A stretch of 64,000 nucleotides of DNA from Pempheris klunzingeri (GCF_042242105.1 NC_092034.1:16935644-16999643), one strand, 5' to 3'; positions 1 to 10,879 are shown, counted from the stretch's first letter. The notes: generated by a model not told the origin, from the letters alone. Numbers and translations are program-made.

Positions 1-484
1 ACTGAAGATAGAAATAGTTTCCCTTTGCCTTTAACATGAAGGGCCCAAATACGAGGGCAGAAACCCACATTTTCAGGCATCTACGAAACAATACAACTAT
101 ATCAGCAGAAAAGAAGGTCGATATTGGACAAATCTGCAAACTCCCAGATTTCATTAAATGACAACATGTTTTTACATCCAGTGCCAATGTTTATACAACT
201 CTTGCTTGCTGGAGTATATGTGCATGGCATCTATGGTATGTTAAACATTGGGGAAAGATTGTAGTCAGGTCAAATAAACTATGGTTCAGGACAACTAAGC
301 TACTCATTAAAGCTTGGGGAGACTTCACAGTTACACGAAATAAAAAGTAGAATGTTAATTGAAAGTCTTTGGTCTCCTGCATGAAAGTGAGACACACTAA
401 AGACCTGCCCTTGGTGCAGAATCATCCAAGACAGATGTGATTCTAAGGGATACTTGGCTGAGCTCAATACAACAGATAAATAAT
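1..484. other. Intergenic stretch with no recognisable feature
   Basis: AT-rich sequence with no coding exon, RNA gene or clear repeat that I can support. Short open frames here have no protein-like composition. Confidence 0.5.
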
Positions 485-660
485 ATGGTCAAGAGGTCAG
501 ACTAAATACTTCTGGGCCAAGTATTGAACCTTGTGGGACCCCACCTGACACATGATCAGAGAAGAAACGCCACAGAAAAAACCAACAGCGACTGCATTGG
601 TGTGATGGTATTATCACCTTTATATATACTGAGAACCAAACTGAAAGAGGAAATGCTGCC
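485..660 (-). mobile_element. LINE reverse-transcriptase fragment
   Basis: Read on the minus strand, this segment encodes GGVPQGSILGPEVFSL. That is the conserved reverse-transcriptase block of non-LTR retrotransposons (VPQGSxLGPxLF). Sequence upstream of the block is degraded and no intact polymerase is present. The adjoining segment to about 795 ends, on the plus strand, with an AATAAAGTTCTTTGAATTG tail typical of LINE 3' ends. Two fragments in opposite orientation therefore seem to abut. The family cannot be fixed from so short a piece. Confidence 0.5.
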
Positions 661-970
661 AAGTCAACCCCACCTTGTGACAATGTGGTATGTTGTCATG
701 TGCTGGTATGTAAACTGTACACGCACCAATGTTCTGCACAAATGAAGTTCCTAAGGGATAAATAAAGTTCTTTGAATTGGATTGAATTGAATCATAGTAT
801 TGACAGCAGGACAGCACTGGATCAGATGTATTGTTGATAATAATGATTATTATTTATAGAGCACTTTTCTAGGAACTTAAAGACACTTTATAAAAGGTTA
901 AAAATACACGTTAAAAGCATGACAACAATAACACATTAAATTATACGTTAAAAGCAGTTCTGAAGAGGTG
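660..970. repeat. LINE-like 3' tail and adjacent dispersed repeat
   Basis: Bases around 740-795 form a LINE-like tail (AATAAAG followed by TTGAATTG/TTGAATTGA repeats). Bases 835-970 resemble a common fish dispersed repeat that begins near TATAGAGCACTTTTCT and ends near AGGTGAGTTTT. Neither has coding capacity. Assignment rests on recalled resemblance only. Confidence 0.35.
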
Positions 971-1243
971 AGTTTTGATAAAAAGGCATCAGCTCCACAT
1001 ACTTAAAGTCTCACACTGTGATCCCAGTACATACTGTCCCAGCCTCCATCTGTTGCTAAGTGATCCTTCCAGCTCACAGCCAGTCCCTGGTGTTTCCGTT
1101 ATGGGACTGACCATCCCTGTACGTGGCTCTCCATCCTCCCTGTCCTCCCACAGTTTACTCTGCAGGCACACAGGGAAACAGCTGCATTTGGGTGGGTAGA
1201 AACAAAGCGAGCATGAAGGAAGAGCAGAGGGGAGTCACCACAT

Positions 1244-1783
1244 GTGGGAATGACAGTTTTTTGTTTTTTTTTTAAAGTTGGTGATTTGCCAGAGCTCCAT
1301 CACTGTGAAGTTATGTTTATCTGGGAAACTATTCTGGGAATTGTATTTCCTGGTTCCTGCGGTTCAGTGATAGCTCTTCATGTGCAAACCAATGGGCTGT
1401 GTCACATTAAAATGGAGTTTTCCCTGAAAAGGAACCTAATGGTTAATGGATATAGCCCTCCATCGCTCCATTGCGACACACACCTGCAGGGACGTAGGGC
1501 TGAGAGTGTGGCATGGGGAGGGGCGGTGGCAGAAAAGATTTTGGAGATTACAAGGCAGCTTTGTTTTTATGTTGATCCACCAGTTCAGGGTTTACAGGGA
1601 TGGGGAGAGGGTCATAGTGGTGAAGTCATTCCTAAACAATCCTCTTCCTGTCTAAAGGCCAGCACCAGTGGGTTTGCATCCTGTTTTAGTCCCAGAAGTT
1701 GCAATGTAAGTGAGCTGTGTGTTAGTGACAGACAGCGTGTCTATATCACGAATTGCATTTCTGACACACAGACGGAATTGTGA
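1244..1783 (+). other. Unassigned 179-codon open frame, probably non-coding
   Basis: This is the longest open frame in the first 2 kb. It starts at an ATG after a T-rich run and runs 540 bases. The predicted protein has no repeat, transmembrane pattern or motif I recognise, and it has scattered Cys and Trp as expected for translated non-coding DNA. There is no clear promoter, splice site or poly(A) signal tied to it. I list it because of its length; I do not claim a function. Confidence 0.15.
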
Positions 1784-2029
1784 TAACACTGGGGGCTCAG
1801 CGCAGTCTTTTTCTACACTATATGAGGATTCTTCATTGATTCTTCATTTTCCTCAGGTTACATCTAGCACTTACTGAAGGACACATCCTCTGTACTGCCT
1901 CTGGAAATTTGGCCATCTTAAAAACCCAAGTAGTTTACATTTTACAGTTAGACACAGATTAGTAGACTGTATGCCACTGATACACCACTCACAATCAACA
2001 AATGACAACTCTTACTGTCATCATGTCCT

Positions 2030-2215
2030 TGTCAAAGTGTCCCTGGGCAGGACACAGAACCCCAAATTGCTCCAGACTGTGAAAGTGTGTGACTGAGAAG
2101 TCAATTCAAACCCAATGATATTCCTTCTGTGTCGTGTTACAGCACTGTGAGGGGTTGAAAAGGCTAGAAAGGCGCTATACAAGTCTACTTCATTTACCAT
2201 GTAACCCAGAGTCGC
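2030..2215 (+). repeat. Degenerate SINE-like tail
   Basis: The segment contains AAAGTGTCCCTGGGCAGGAC, then ACAGAACCCCAA, and ends with AGAAAGGCGCTATACAAGTC. These are the same landmarks, in the same order, as in the tRNA-derived SINE copies at 9,120-9,440 and 45,492-45,750 (TGTCCTTGGGTAAGACACTG, ACTAGAAAGG, ACAAATACAGACCAT). The tRNA-like head is missing. Confidence 0.5.
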
Positions 2216-2269
2216 CTACCTACAATCCCATAGAGGGTGTGTCTTAATGTCTTTTCAACCGAGAGATCA

Positions 2270-2960
2270 GTGAATGGAGGATGCTGTGCTAATGGACTCT
2301 GGAGCTGATGAGAATGATTGACACAGTGCTGGTCAGACAACTCTGTACCCAAGAGCTACCCTAAGCCATGCAGGACATCGCTCTCAATGGCCAACCTCTT
2401 GCTAGGATAAAATATTTCACGAAACCTGTTTCACTCCTAATTTCTGGCAATCACAGTGAAAAGATCTCATTGCATCTGATACACTTCCCAGGTTCTCATC
2501 ATTTTAGGCAATGCCTGGTTGGTCAAATGTAACCCCCAAATTGACTGGGCCACTACCACCATGCTGAGGTGGAGCCCCCTCTGTTTCTCACTGTCCATCC
2601 AGGGGTCCAACGCACCTTGGCCAGTCTCAAATGATTAAATCCCTCAGCTGTCCATCCTCAGGTGCCCCGGACTCTTCAGAGAATACATCCCACCTTTCAC
2701 GTCTCCTGTTTCAAAGCAATTCGTTCCAGCACACTTGCCCCACATGCAAACCCTCCACAGTCAAGAAGACTCTCAAGTGTCATTGCTGAGGGCCGGGCTT
2801 CCAGTATTTGGACTGGGTGGGCTATGGCCCTGAGGAGAGATCTTGGGTCTTTGTCAGGGACATCTTTGACCCCACCCTCATCGTTGACTTAAATCGCCTG
2901 CACCCAGACCAGCCCAGTAGGACGTTGAGGCGTCTACTGCTGGAGCCTCTTGCTCCTAAT
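2270..2960 (+). mobile_element. Collapsed Ty3/gypsy (chromovirus-type) retrotransposon remnant
   Basis: Two parts of a Ty3/gypsy pol gene lie side by side. At 2,292 the frame reads MDSGAD, the aspartic-protease active-site motif (D-S-G-A), followed by the expected NGQPLARI and LISGNH blocks. From about 2,660 the frame reads RTLQRIHPTFHVSCFKAI, the tail of integrase, then after a frame change a chromodomain-like block ([12 protein letters not shown] at about 2,808-2,845). The reverse transcriptase, RNase H and most of integrase that should lie between, roughly 3 kb in an intact element, are absent. Stops and frameshifts interrupt what remains, and no LTRs are visible. It is a dead, internally deleted copy. 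Confidence 0.8.
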
Positions 2961-3264
2961 CCCCACCCTCCTGTGCACACTCCTCTGCTCATTCTCTCAT
3001 CAGCACCTGCCAGATTTTCCTGCCAAAACACCATCCACACCGACTGCCACTACTCCTGTATTGTCTGTCAACCAATCAGCTGCCAGCCTGCCAGACACCT
3101 GTTGCTGTTTAGCTCACTATCACACAGTACTTGTACATGTCCGTTTGCCTTTACTCTTTGCCAGATTGTAGTTTGTGCTCCTGCCTGCTGGACCTGTGCC
3201 TGTTACCTGACTTGTATCACTGCCTGATGTTTTTGTACCTCTGCTGGTTGTCTGAGTTTTGGAT

Positions 3265-3600
3265 TTCTCCTCACCTACAAGGTTCTTAATGTTCAGGCTC
3301 CATCATATCTTAAAGAGCTCATAGTACCGTACTACCCCACTAGAGCACTGTGCTCCCAGACTGCAGGCCTACTGGTGGTTCCTAAAGTCCTCTAAAGTAG
3401 TGATGGAGCCAGAGCTTTCAGCTATCAGGCTCCTCTCCTGTGGAACCTCCTTCCAGTTTGGGTTGGGGGGGCAGACACCCTCTCTACATTTAAGAGTAGA
3501 CTAAAAACCTTCCTTAGTGATAAAGCCTATAGTTTAGGGCTGGATCAGGCCTTGGACCAGCCCCTAGTTATACTGCTATAGGCTTAGACTGGTGGGGGAC
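3265..3600 (+). mobile_element. 5'-truncated Rex1/L2-like LINE 3' end
   Basis: Bases 3,265-3,416 match bases 52,657-52,808 with a single difference in 152. The second copy encodes the C-terminus of a LINE reverse transcriptase (VLASLHWLPVKSRIEFKILL, then LTYKVLNVQAPSYLKELIVP). Here the element begins abruptly at 3,265, as expected of 5' truncation during target-primed reverse transcription. The match to the LINE 3' region continues through CTCTACATTTAAGAGTAGAC to about 3,600, where the 3' UTR and a minisatellite follow. No complete open frame remains. Confidence 0.75.
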
Positions 3601-3725
3601 TCCCATGATGCACTGGGCTCCTCTCTCCTCCTCTTCCTCTCTATCCTGATGCTTCATGTCTCTTTAATGTCTGTTACTAACTTGGTATCTTCCCCGGAGC
3701 CTTTCTGTGCTTTTCCCATCTCTCA

Positions 3726-3937
3726 GGTTCCTGTGGATCCTGGTCCTGGTTCTCCTGCTGTGGTTCTCTGGTTCCTGTGGATCCTGGTCCTGGTTCTCCT
3801 GCTGTGGTTCTCAGGTTCCTGTGGATCCTGGTCCTGGTTCTCCTGCTGTGGTTCTCTGGTTCCTGTGGATCCTGGTCCTGGTTCTCCTGCTGTGGTTCTC
3901 TGGTTTCTGTGGATCCTGGCCCTGGTTCTCCTGCTTC
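3726..3937. repeat. 44-bp minisatellite, 4.8 copies
   Basis: A unit beginning GGTTCCTGTGGATCCTGGTC starts at 3,726, 3,770, 3,814, 3,858 and 3,902, an exact 44-base period. Copies differ at only a few bases. The unit begins with the same GGTTCCTGTGGA phrase found in a similar LINE 3' UTR piece at 60,510, so the array probably grew from a LINE 3' UTR. The long open frames here on both strands are products of the repeat and are not genes. Confidence 0.95.
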
Positions 3938-3939
3938 AT

Positions 3940-6176
3940 GAATCACTCATGTTCCTATTTCTGCAGTTGTTATTGTTACTAGTGTTGTTGCTCTGCGTCT
4001 CACTTGATTACAGAGCTTGGTCATGAGGTGGTGTGAAAAAAATAAAGATTGCTTGGTTGATTGATTGGTCCCACTGATGAGCACCATAAGCCAGTATATG
4101 AGCAGCAGCATACCATAATAATATAGCACTGAAATAAATGCTGTGTACCATAAGCCATCATCCTATCTCCGTTTCACTCTGAATCAAACATGGTAGTGTT
4201 TTTAAAGCAACAAATAAAGAGCTGTGTATTATATGTGGTACTCAACAACAAACACACTGTATTACAGACCAGAGGTGTAGCCACAAACAATTATTATTTT
4301 CCTGGCAGTGTGGAGGAGGCGCTCTGTTCAAATCACCATGCCAGGAGAGAAAACAGAAATGGTCCATTGAACAAGATGAATAATAAAATGTGGGAAAAAT
4401 GAAATAATCTGGAAATTGAATGATAAATGAATCAGTACACAGTAACCTGAAGACCACAGTGCTTTCTAACTCTCCTGGTGTTCATCAGAAACATCTGAGG
4501 GAACAGGACATTTACAGTCAACGTGGACTTACTTACCAGCGCACGAGTAATCAGACCCCTGCCTGCCGGTATCATAGCCACAGTTGTAAATATAGCCTGG
4601 CTAAGCCAAACACCTGTGAGCCGTCTGTCAGCGGCAGCAATAGGCCACAACATTAATAAGGTCACAGAACCTCATGTTGTCCCGGCAGCCATAATGCATG
4701 AAGAGCCCAGCTGTTTTGGATAGTAAAAAATGGATTCTTCTGTTTAAAGGATATTTTAACTTTACATATTTTGGGTTCAAATGATTGGTGGGTACAAACA
4801 GGAATGGTTCCAGTACATAACCTCCATACTGGTTACCCTTAAGGGTCGTCAGGGCCGGAGCCAATCCCAGCGGAAGTTGGATCCACCCTGGACCGGTCAC
4901 AGCGCTGACACTTGGAGACAGACAACCATTCACACTCCAATGAACCTCACCTGCACGTCTTTGGACGGCGGGAGGAAGCACCCGCAGGTGAACATGAGAA
5001 AGCTGCTCACACACAAAGGCCTGGCTGGCCAGCGAGCCCCTCCTTGGACCTGTGAGTGTCGACCTCTACACCACACTGATCTGGTCATGTCACCACCGTT
5101 TTCTCAGCAAAATATCTGGCTACATGCTCCTCTATGTCCACCATGGTGTCTGTCTGCTGATCATCATCAGAGCTCTGACACTGAAAGCCTCTGCTGCTGG
5201 AAACCAGGCTGACGAGAGCCTTCACCTCACCGTGGTTGTCACATATTATTGATATTGCAGGTTTACTTGTTCATTGCTTTGATTAATGATACCAACATAG
5301 TCACTGTGTACATCAGTCGTCACAGAAACATAGCTCTCTTCCCCTGAGTCATGTGACCTCTGTGTCTCACAGCCCGTGCTGGGACAACAGCTGGCCGTGG
5401 TATTTGCCACAGCGGTTGGGCCGGCTCTGAGAAGGCTCGTGTGTCTGGTGACCGGCCATCACAAGGTTGTCATGTCATGCTATCGGTCATCAGACTGTCT
5501 CTGTTAGACAGAATGAACCCTGAACAGTCAAAGACGCCCTTTCGCTTTCTGACACCCACAACAGGGTGACTGGAGAGACACAAACTCAGTCATTGTACTT
5601 GTCTAATGGTTTAAACCGTGACAGTGAATCAGGATCGTCTGTTTGAATCATTCTTTAAAGTGAGAAGTCAAACAAGGGAATTTACAGTGCTGTATTAAAG
5701 CTGTAGCTTTATGCCAACTCTTTATGAATGTAACATCTAATGGGCGACACAGGCGACACAGGCGAGCCCCACCTGAGCTCCTGACAAAGGTCTGATGCTG
5801 CGTCTTTAACTAGATGCTGAAACTAAAGCGGTTACCTTCCTCTTTTTCATCACTGTTTCATTATGAAATGATTCATCGTCACAGACATTAACTACAAAAA
5901 CAGCAGCAGCAAGAAAAAGTACTATAAGATACTACATTTCTCCTCCCTCGGTGTCTTACATGTCTGACACAAAATGCCAGATAGAATCGAGCGGGACGCC
6001 GCCCTGAATGTTTCAACACGATGAAACGGCGCCCTCTAGTTTGTCTGTAATAAACACTAACAACCAACTGTCGCTCCACTATCTGTCTTTGTAATGTTGA
6101 CTCATTAGTGTCTAACCTCAGTGCTTTCACTGGGTACGTCAAGGAGGCGGCCGAACAACGCTGGTGACCTCATACA

Positions 6177-6218
<42 letters not shown>

Positions 6219-7250
6219 CTAAGGAGGGGTGAGAGCTGGCAGTACCAGGCTCAAACTCCTAGTCCTCTGTGCCTTGTGCAAACACAGTCCCAGTAGGAGA
6301 ACACACTCCAGGCCTCTGTGACTGCTCCAAATACAGCAGCCTAAATGTGCAGCTCCACAGCAGAGTCTGTGGCTGAAGACTCAGAGTCAGAGAAGTGGGA
6401 GAATAACGTGCTGGTGAGGAGTTCGACGGCCGTGAGCTGAGCAGAGCTCTGCTGCAGGCTGTGGCCTTTAAAGTGGGGGGGCATGCAGCTTAGATGATTG
6501 ATGATGGTCCGTACTCACGTAGCACCTTTCTAGACTTTTCGTCGGCACACTAAATTCACATTCACACACCCTTCATACACTGATGACAGGAGCTACTGCT
6601 CAGCTCCACCGCTGAGCCACAGCGCCTCACGACACCCCGCAGTTACAGGCAGCAATAACTTTCCCTACTGGGCACCGAGCCCCCACCGGTGACTCCGACT
6701 GTCCTACCAGTAAAACCTTAAAGGACACTCACTCTCTCAACTCTCCCCAAGTTCTTAGGTTTCACTCACACTAACACACTGGTACTTCTGCTACTACCTT
6801 CAAACTGGAGTCACTCGTTCCCCTCTGAGATTTTAAAGCTTTCTTTGTTGATTCTTCTAACTTTTTCATCTAACTGCCTCTTTAATTCTTGTTATTTTTG
6901 GGAATATTGCTCGTTCTCTTAATCTCAGTGAGACTAAATAAAGATTAAATAAAAGAAAAAACTAAAATTGCCATTACACCAGAAGGTGGGGGGACAGAAA
7001 GTCACAAGAGAACTAATGCTTAGTGTCCAAACTCACCACTCTAACACCACTCCTACTGCTTATTAATGTTACTGTTAACTAACAGATTCACTAAATCAGC
7101 TTCATAAGGATGGAATATGCACATTCTCAGCTCATTCGGCCAAACACAATGAATGGATGCAGCTTTAGAGGGCTCTGACACTTACACTTAAATAAAATGA
7201 AGCAAACAGCAAAGTAAAACTGAAAAAGAATAGCTACAGGCATGCCTCAC
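3940..7250. other. Gene-free intergenic region with old repeats
   Basis: No exon of a recognisable gene was found. About 4,800-5,060 resembles a widespread fish repeat (phrases such as AGACAACCATTCACACTC and CTGCACGTCTTTGGACGGCG). About 6,490-6,720 resembles a degenerate SINE in reverse orientation (AGCACCTTTCTAGAC, CCACCGCTGAGCCACAGCGC). A (GT)n run occupies 6,178-6,218. The remainder shows nothing I can name. Confidence 0.5.
6178..6218. repeat. (GT)n microsatellite
   Basis: An uninterrupted GT dinucleotide run of about 40 bases. Confidence 0.98.
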
Positions 7251-7486
7251 TGTGAGGAAACACACTGCTTCTTTTTGTAGAGTATGTCCAGAGTGGGATG
7301 AGGAATGAGAAAAGTCAGAGTCTGTGTGCAAAGCATCTTGGTCCTGGTGCTCACACATAAGGAATCATTCCTTTCCACAGTTTGATATTCAAAGCACATG
7401 CAGACAGAACACATTTCCCTCCACTGGGCTGGTGGCACGGCATCCAGAGAGGATCAGAATATCTAAACCCTGCAGACTTGGAGGTC

Positions 7487-10036
7487 TCAGGGCGACGGCC
7501 CGACGGCAGCCTGTCTGTGGCCGGCAGGTGGTCGTGGTTCTGCGGGGGGGTGCGGCAGCGGGCCGGTCTGAGAGGAGGAGATGGTGCAGATGAACTGGGA
7601 GTACTGAGGATCCTCCTCACACTTGTCTTCACTCAGTGTCAGCTCGCTGAGACGGAACCCCTCCAGCTCCGTGTACTGCGGACCAGTGAGGAGCCTCGTC
7701 ACCACGCAGACCTGGGGAACCTGCAGGAGGGTGTCCTTAAAGGTGACCATCAGCACCAGGCCTACCAGCAGGTAACCTGAGGAGAGAGGGGAGAGTTTCC
7801 AGGTGGATGTCCAGTCTGTCAACAGGCAGGTAAATACTGGTCCAGTAGGGTTCAGGTTCTACGGCTGCTGAGTCTTTGTCAGCTTCTTGTTTTACCTGTT
7901 CACCAAAACACATTCAAGGTGCTCTTCCATGACGGTTTTAAACTTTAGACTCTGCTTGTGCTTCACATATTAAAGAGCTGTGATTCTAAACTAAAGGTCG
8001 TGCTAACTAGAGGGCCTGACATGTGTACAGGTGGGTCACAGTGAGCGAGCAGGGGGGAGCCAGTGCAGTCCAACACGTATAAACACCAGTATGGTGGTAT
8101 TATAAAGTAGGAAGGAAGTGTTACTTGGCCGTGATATAAAGTGGCTTCTCTCTTTCATTTACAAGCTCTGAGACGTCCCCATGAGCTCCATCTTGTTAGT
8201 GCCCTGCAGGAGGACATGGCTGCAGCTCGGTGACGAACACACCGCACACATAACGTAACGCAGTACAGTCACATGATCCTTTCACTTACATGTGGTGAAG
8301 AGCTGGAGTGTCTCCTGGGCCGCTGGGCCCCAGGTCTGCCCCAGAGAGTTCCCTCCCTGACCGACTGTGCTCAGGGTGACGAAGCAGAAGAAGAGAGCGT
8401 CCAGGAAGCTCCAGCTGGGCTCCAGCACACAGACCAGCAGGGCGGGGAGGAGGAAGAGGAGGGAGAGGACAAGCGCCGAGAGGAGGCCGGCGTGGAGCAG
8501 GGCGGCCCGGTTGTAGGACAAACCCCAGTGAGTGCGCAGGTGGTGGAGCGGCGCGTGGCTGACGACAGGCAGGAGGAGGTTGGAGAGGAGGCTGAGGAGG
8601 AACAGGGTGAGGGGGATCCCCAGGGTGCAGTAGAAGATACAGAAGAGCTTGGCCTCATCTGATTTGGGGGTGTAGGAGTCAGAGCCTGAGGAGCAACAGA
8701 GAGAGGAGGTCTACAGGCAGGAAGGCAGCACACCCAACATTTTGGCAATGAAAGATGAAACCTCAACATCTCCAGGCGCCAAGCTCTGCAGCAAAAGGTT
8801 CGTTTTTCACTCATCAAATGTCAGCAAGTGACATGAAAACAGATGAAAACCTCAGAAGGTCAGAGTAGAACCAACAGGCAGCACTCACATTCAACAAGTC
8901 TGACCTCACAACAAAAACTACTGACATGATTAATCCAGTCTAAATTCTCAGTCTCATCAGTATGTGGCACGTGTGAGACATTTAATACCACAATTATGTG
9001 TATTCATCACAAGAGTACAGCAAAATGTACAAGAATCTCCCAAGTCAAAGTGCTCACTATTCTAAGTAGAGTTAATTATCACTGCTACAGCTGCATTAAC
9101 ACTCTGAACTTATTTACAGGCCTGCTGATGGGTATCTGGACCTAAAGCACACCCTACAGAGTCTGTAAAGAACCAAACAGCTGATCCTCAGCATCTCAGA
9201 CCCAGAAGGTCGGGGGTTCGATCCCCAGCTCCTATGGGTCAACATGTCAAAGTGTCCTTGGGTAAGACACTGAACCCCAACCTGCTCCTGAAGCAGCTTC
9301 AGTGTGTGAATGAGTATGAAAGAATAGTCTCCTCCAAATGACATCCCTCCTGTATGAATGATGTGTGAATGAGGATGTGATGTAAAGAGCTTTGAGTAGT
9401 TGAAATAACTAGAAAGGCTCTAAGACAAATACAGACCATGTACCAGTCTCTCTTTGGTGTATTTGTTGTTGTTTTTTATATTAAATACATATTTATATAT
9501 TTTATATTTCCAACTGGCCAAAATCCCCCCCCTACCTGTTAGTTCCAGACCTCTATGTCATGTTGTTGGAGACATGACAGGCAGTGAGGAAACATGTTGC
9601 ACAAGGTTACTTCTGTAAATGTGGAAGTTATCAGTGAAGCTAAATACCAAAGGAAGCTGCTGGATCCAGGTTGCCCAGTGAGGACCTGCTGCATCTTACC
9701 CATGGTGGTGAGGGTGGCGATGACAAAGTAGAGCGAAGCGGTGAAGTCGCAGCGTGGCTCATCAGCGTCGGCCTTCAGAACAGCCACCCCAGCGCGGTGG
9801 GCCGACAGAGCTTTGTGCAGCAGCTCGCTCAGCCTGCCCTCCTCCACGCACGGGTTCTCCTGCAGGAAGGAGCCTCGCAGCTCCTCCAGCTCTCCTCTCA
9901 GCTGCCTCTCCAGCGGCTGCTCCACAGCCGTGAACACCACGGCGCCTAGCACCATCAACAGCAGGTAGCACAGAGCCAGGCAGGCGAACGCGTGGACCTG
10001 GCAGAACAGTCCCGCTGAGGACGCGAGCCGGGCCAT
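7487..10036 (-). CDS. kcnk7: Two-pore-domain potassium channel subunit, kcnk7-like, with altered ion filters
   Basis: Three coding exons (9,700-10,036; 8,290-8,685; 7,487-7,776) join in phase to give 340 residues. The ATG at 10,036 is chosen because it opens MARLASSAGLFCQ just before the first membrane segment (CYLLLMVLGAVVFTAVE). An extracellular cap with the cysteine used for the TWIK-type disulfide (ENPCVEEG) follows, then pore helix 1 (LYFVIATLTTMG), middle membrane segments (FCIFYCTLGIP, LLFLLPALLV), pore 2 (FCFVTLSTVGQGG) and the last segment (CYLLVGLVLMV). The order matches K2P channels of the TWIK group. Both filters are abnormal: filter 1 reads G-S-D at the exon 1/2 junction instead of G-Y-G, and filter 2 reads G-Q-G instead of G-L/F-G. 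Human KCNK7 also has an odd second filter and is reported to be electrically silent, which favours kcnk7 over kcnk6 or kcnk1. The 5' end lies about 160 bases from the taf6l poly(A) signal. Confidence 0.75.
7777..8289. other. kcnk7-like intron 2
   Basis: The intron runs between donor GTAAGTGAA (minus strand, at 8,289) and acceptor TCTCTCCTCAG (ending at 7,777). No repeat or other gene is visible. Confidence 0.7.
9120..9440 (+). mobile_element. tRNA-derived SINE copy in kcnk7-like intron 1
   Basis: The copy contains a Pol III B-box-like GGGTTCGATCCC at about 9,212, then TGTCCTTGGGTAAGACACTG and AAAGAGCTTTGAGTAGTTGA, and ends near ACAAATACAGACCATGTA. It lines up through most of its length with the reverse complement of the SINE at 45,492-45,750. 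The tRNA A-box part of the head is not recognisable here, so this copy is 5'-degraded. Confidence 0.75.
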
Positions 10037-10202
10037 TGTTGGGTCTGACTGCAGGCTGCAACCAGACACCGAGAGCGAGTCGGCCTTTAAATATTTAGAC
10101 AGGTGAAGCAGCTCCCAGACTCACCGACACTCTACAGGCCTCTCAGGCTCTTTGGGACTCAAACGGATCAAATAAAAGGTTTCAAAGCCGCAGCAGAAAT
10201 TC

Positions 10203-10208
10203 TTTATT
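10203..10208 (-). terminator. Candidate poly(A) signal of taf6l
   Basis: TTTATT on the plus strand gives AATAAA on the minus strand, about 670 bases past the taf6l stop codon at 10,880. It is the best poly(A) signal before the next gene. If used, taf6l would end only about 150-170 bases upstream of the kcnk7-like start codon. Confidence 0.45.
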
Positions 10209-10879
10209 TAATGAAAAAAGCTTTGTACAAGGTGTCCAAACACAAGGCAGTGTCAATGACACTCTGCCTGTCACTCCGTACGCTCCTCCCATGTTCTGTT
10301 CAGACATTCAGGCCCCCCAACAAAACCCTCTCTAGCTTCTCAAACGTGACAATTTGCTGCTTTTCTCTTTCTGAGGGAAATATCTGGTTTTCTCCCTGCT
10401 GGCTGGACTGTGATTAATCTGACACATCTTCAGCAGCTCCACTCGCCTTCACAGTCTGTCTCCGTGTCCCCTGGTGGTCTCTGGACTGTCTCTTGTCAGA
10501 GTTGCAGATGTGACTTCATTTGCTTGTTTGTGATTTGCAGTGCATTGTGGCCAAAACCCAGATAACCACAGTATGTCAGAACTGTTGTGCTCTACTCCAG
10601 CGACACGTCAGCACCCGTATGTGCACACGTTTGATCTAATTCTAGCAGCGTTCTAATGAGCTGGTGCAGTCCGTCTGTCTCTGTCAGCGGGTCACATGTG
10701 TTGGTACCACCACTGGGGGGTACCACAATGAGGCATTTTCAAATACTACACGCAGCAGCCTTACATCAGTTTGAACCGACCACGTGTGTCGTCTCAGTGC
10801 ATCCTGGTGCAAACGTTGTTCTCCACCCAATAACAGAATCCTGGGCCTGTTGCAGCCTTCCAGTCTCAGACCCTCCTCT

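Noticed and set aside
3592-4026. Leu/Val/Trp-rich open frames on both strands
   Set aside because: They are translations of the 44-bp minisatellite, whose period shifts frame each unit.
8273-8662. Glu-rich open frame on the plus strand and Ser-rich one on the minus strand
   Set aside because: Both are shadow frames of the K2P exon at 8,290-8,685.
9190-9240. Possible tRNA gene (B-box GGTTCGATCCC)
   Set aside because: No cloverleaf can be completed, and the sequence continues into a dispersed SINE body. It is a SINE head.
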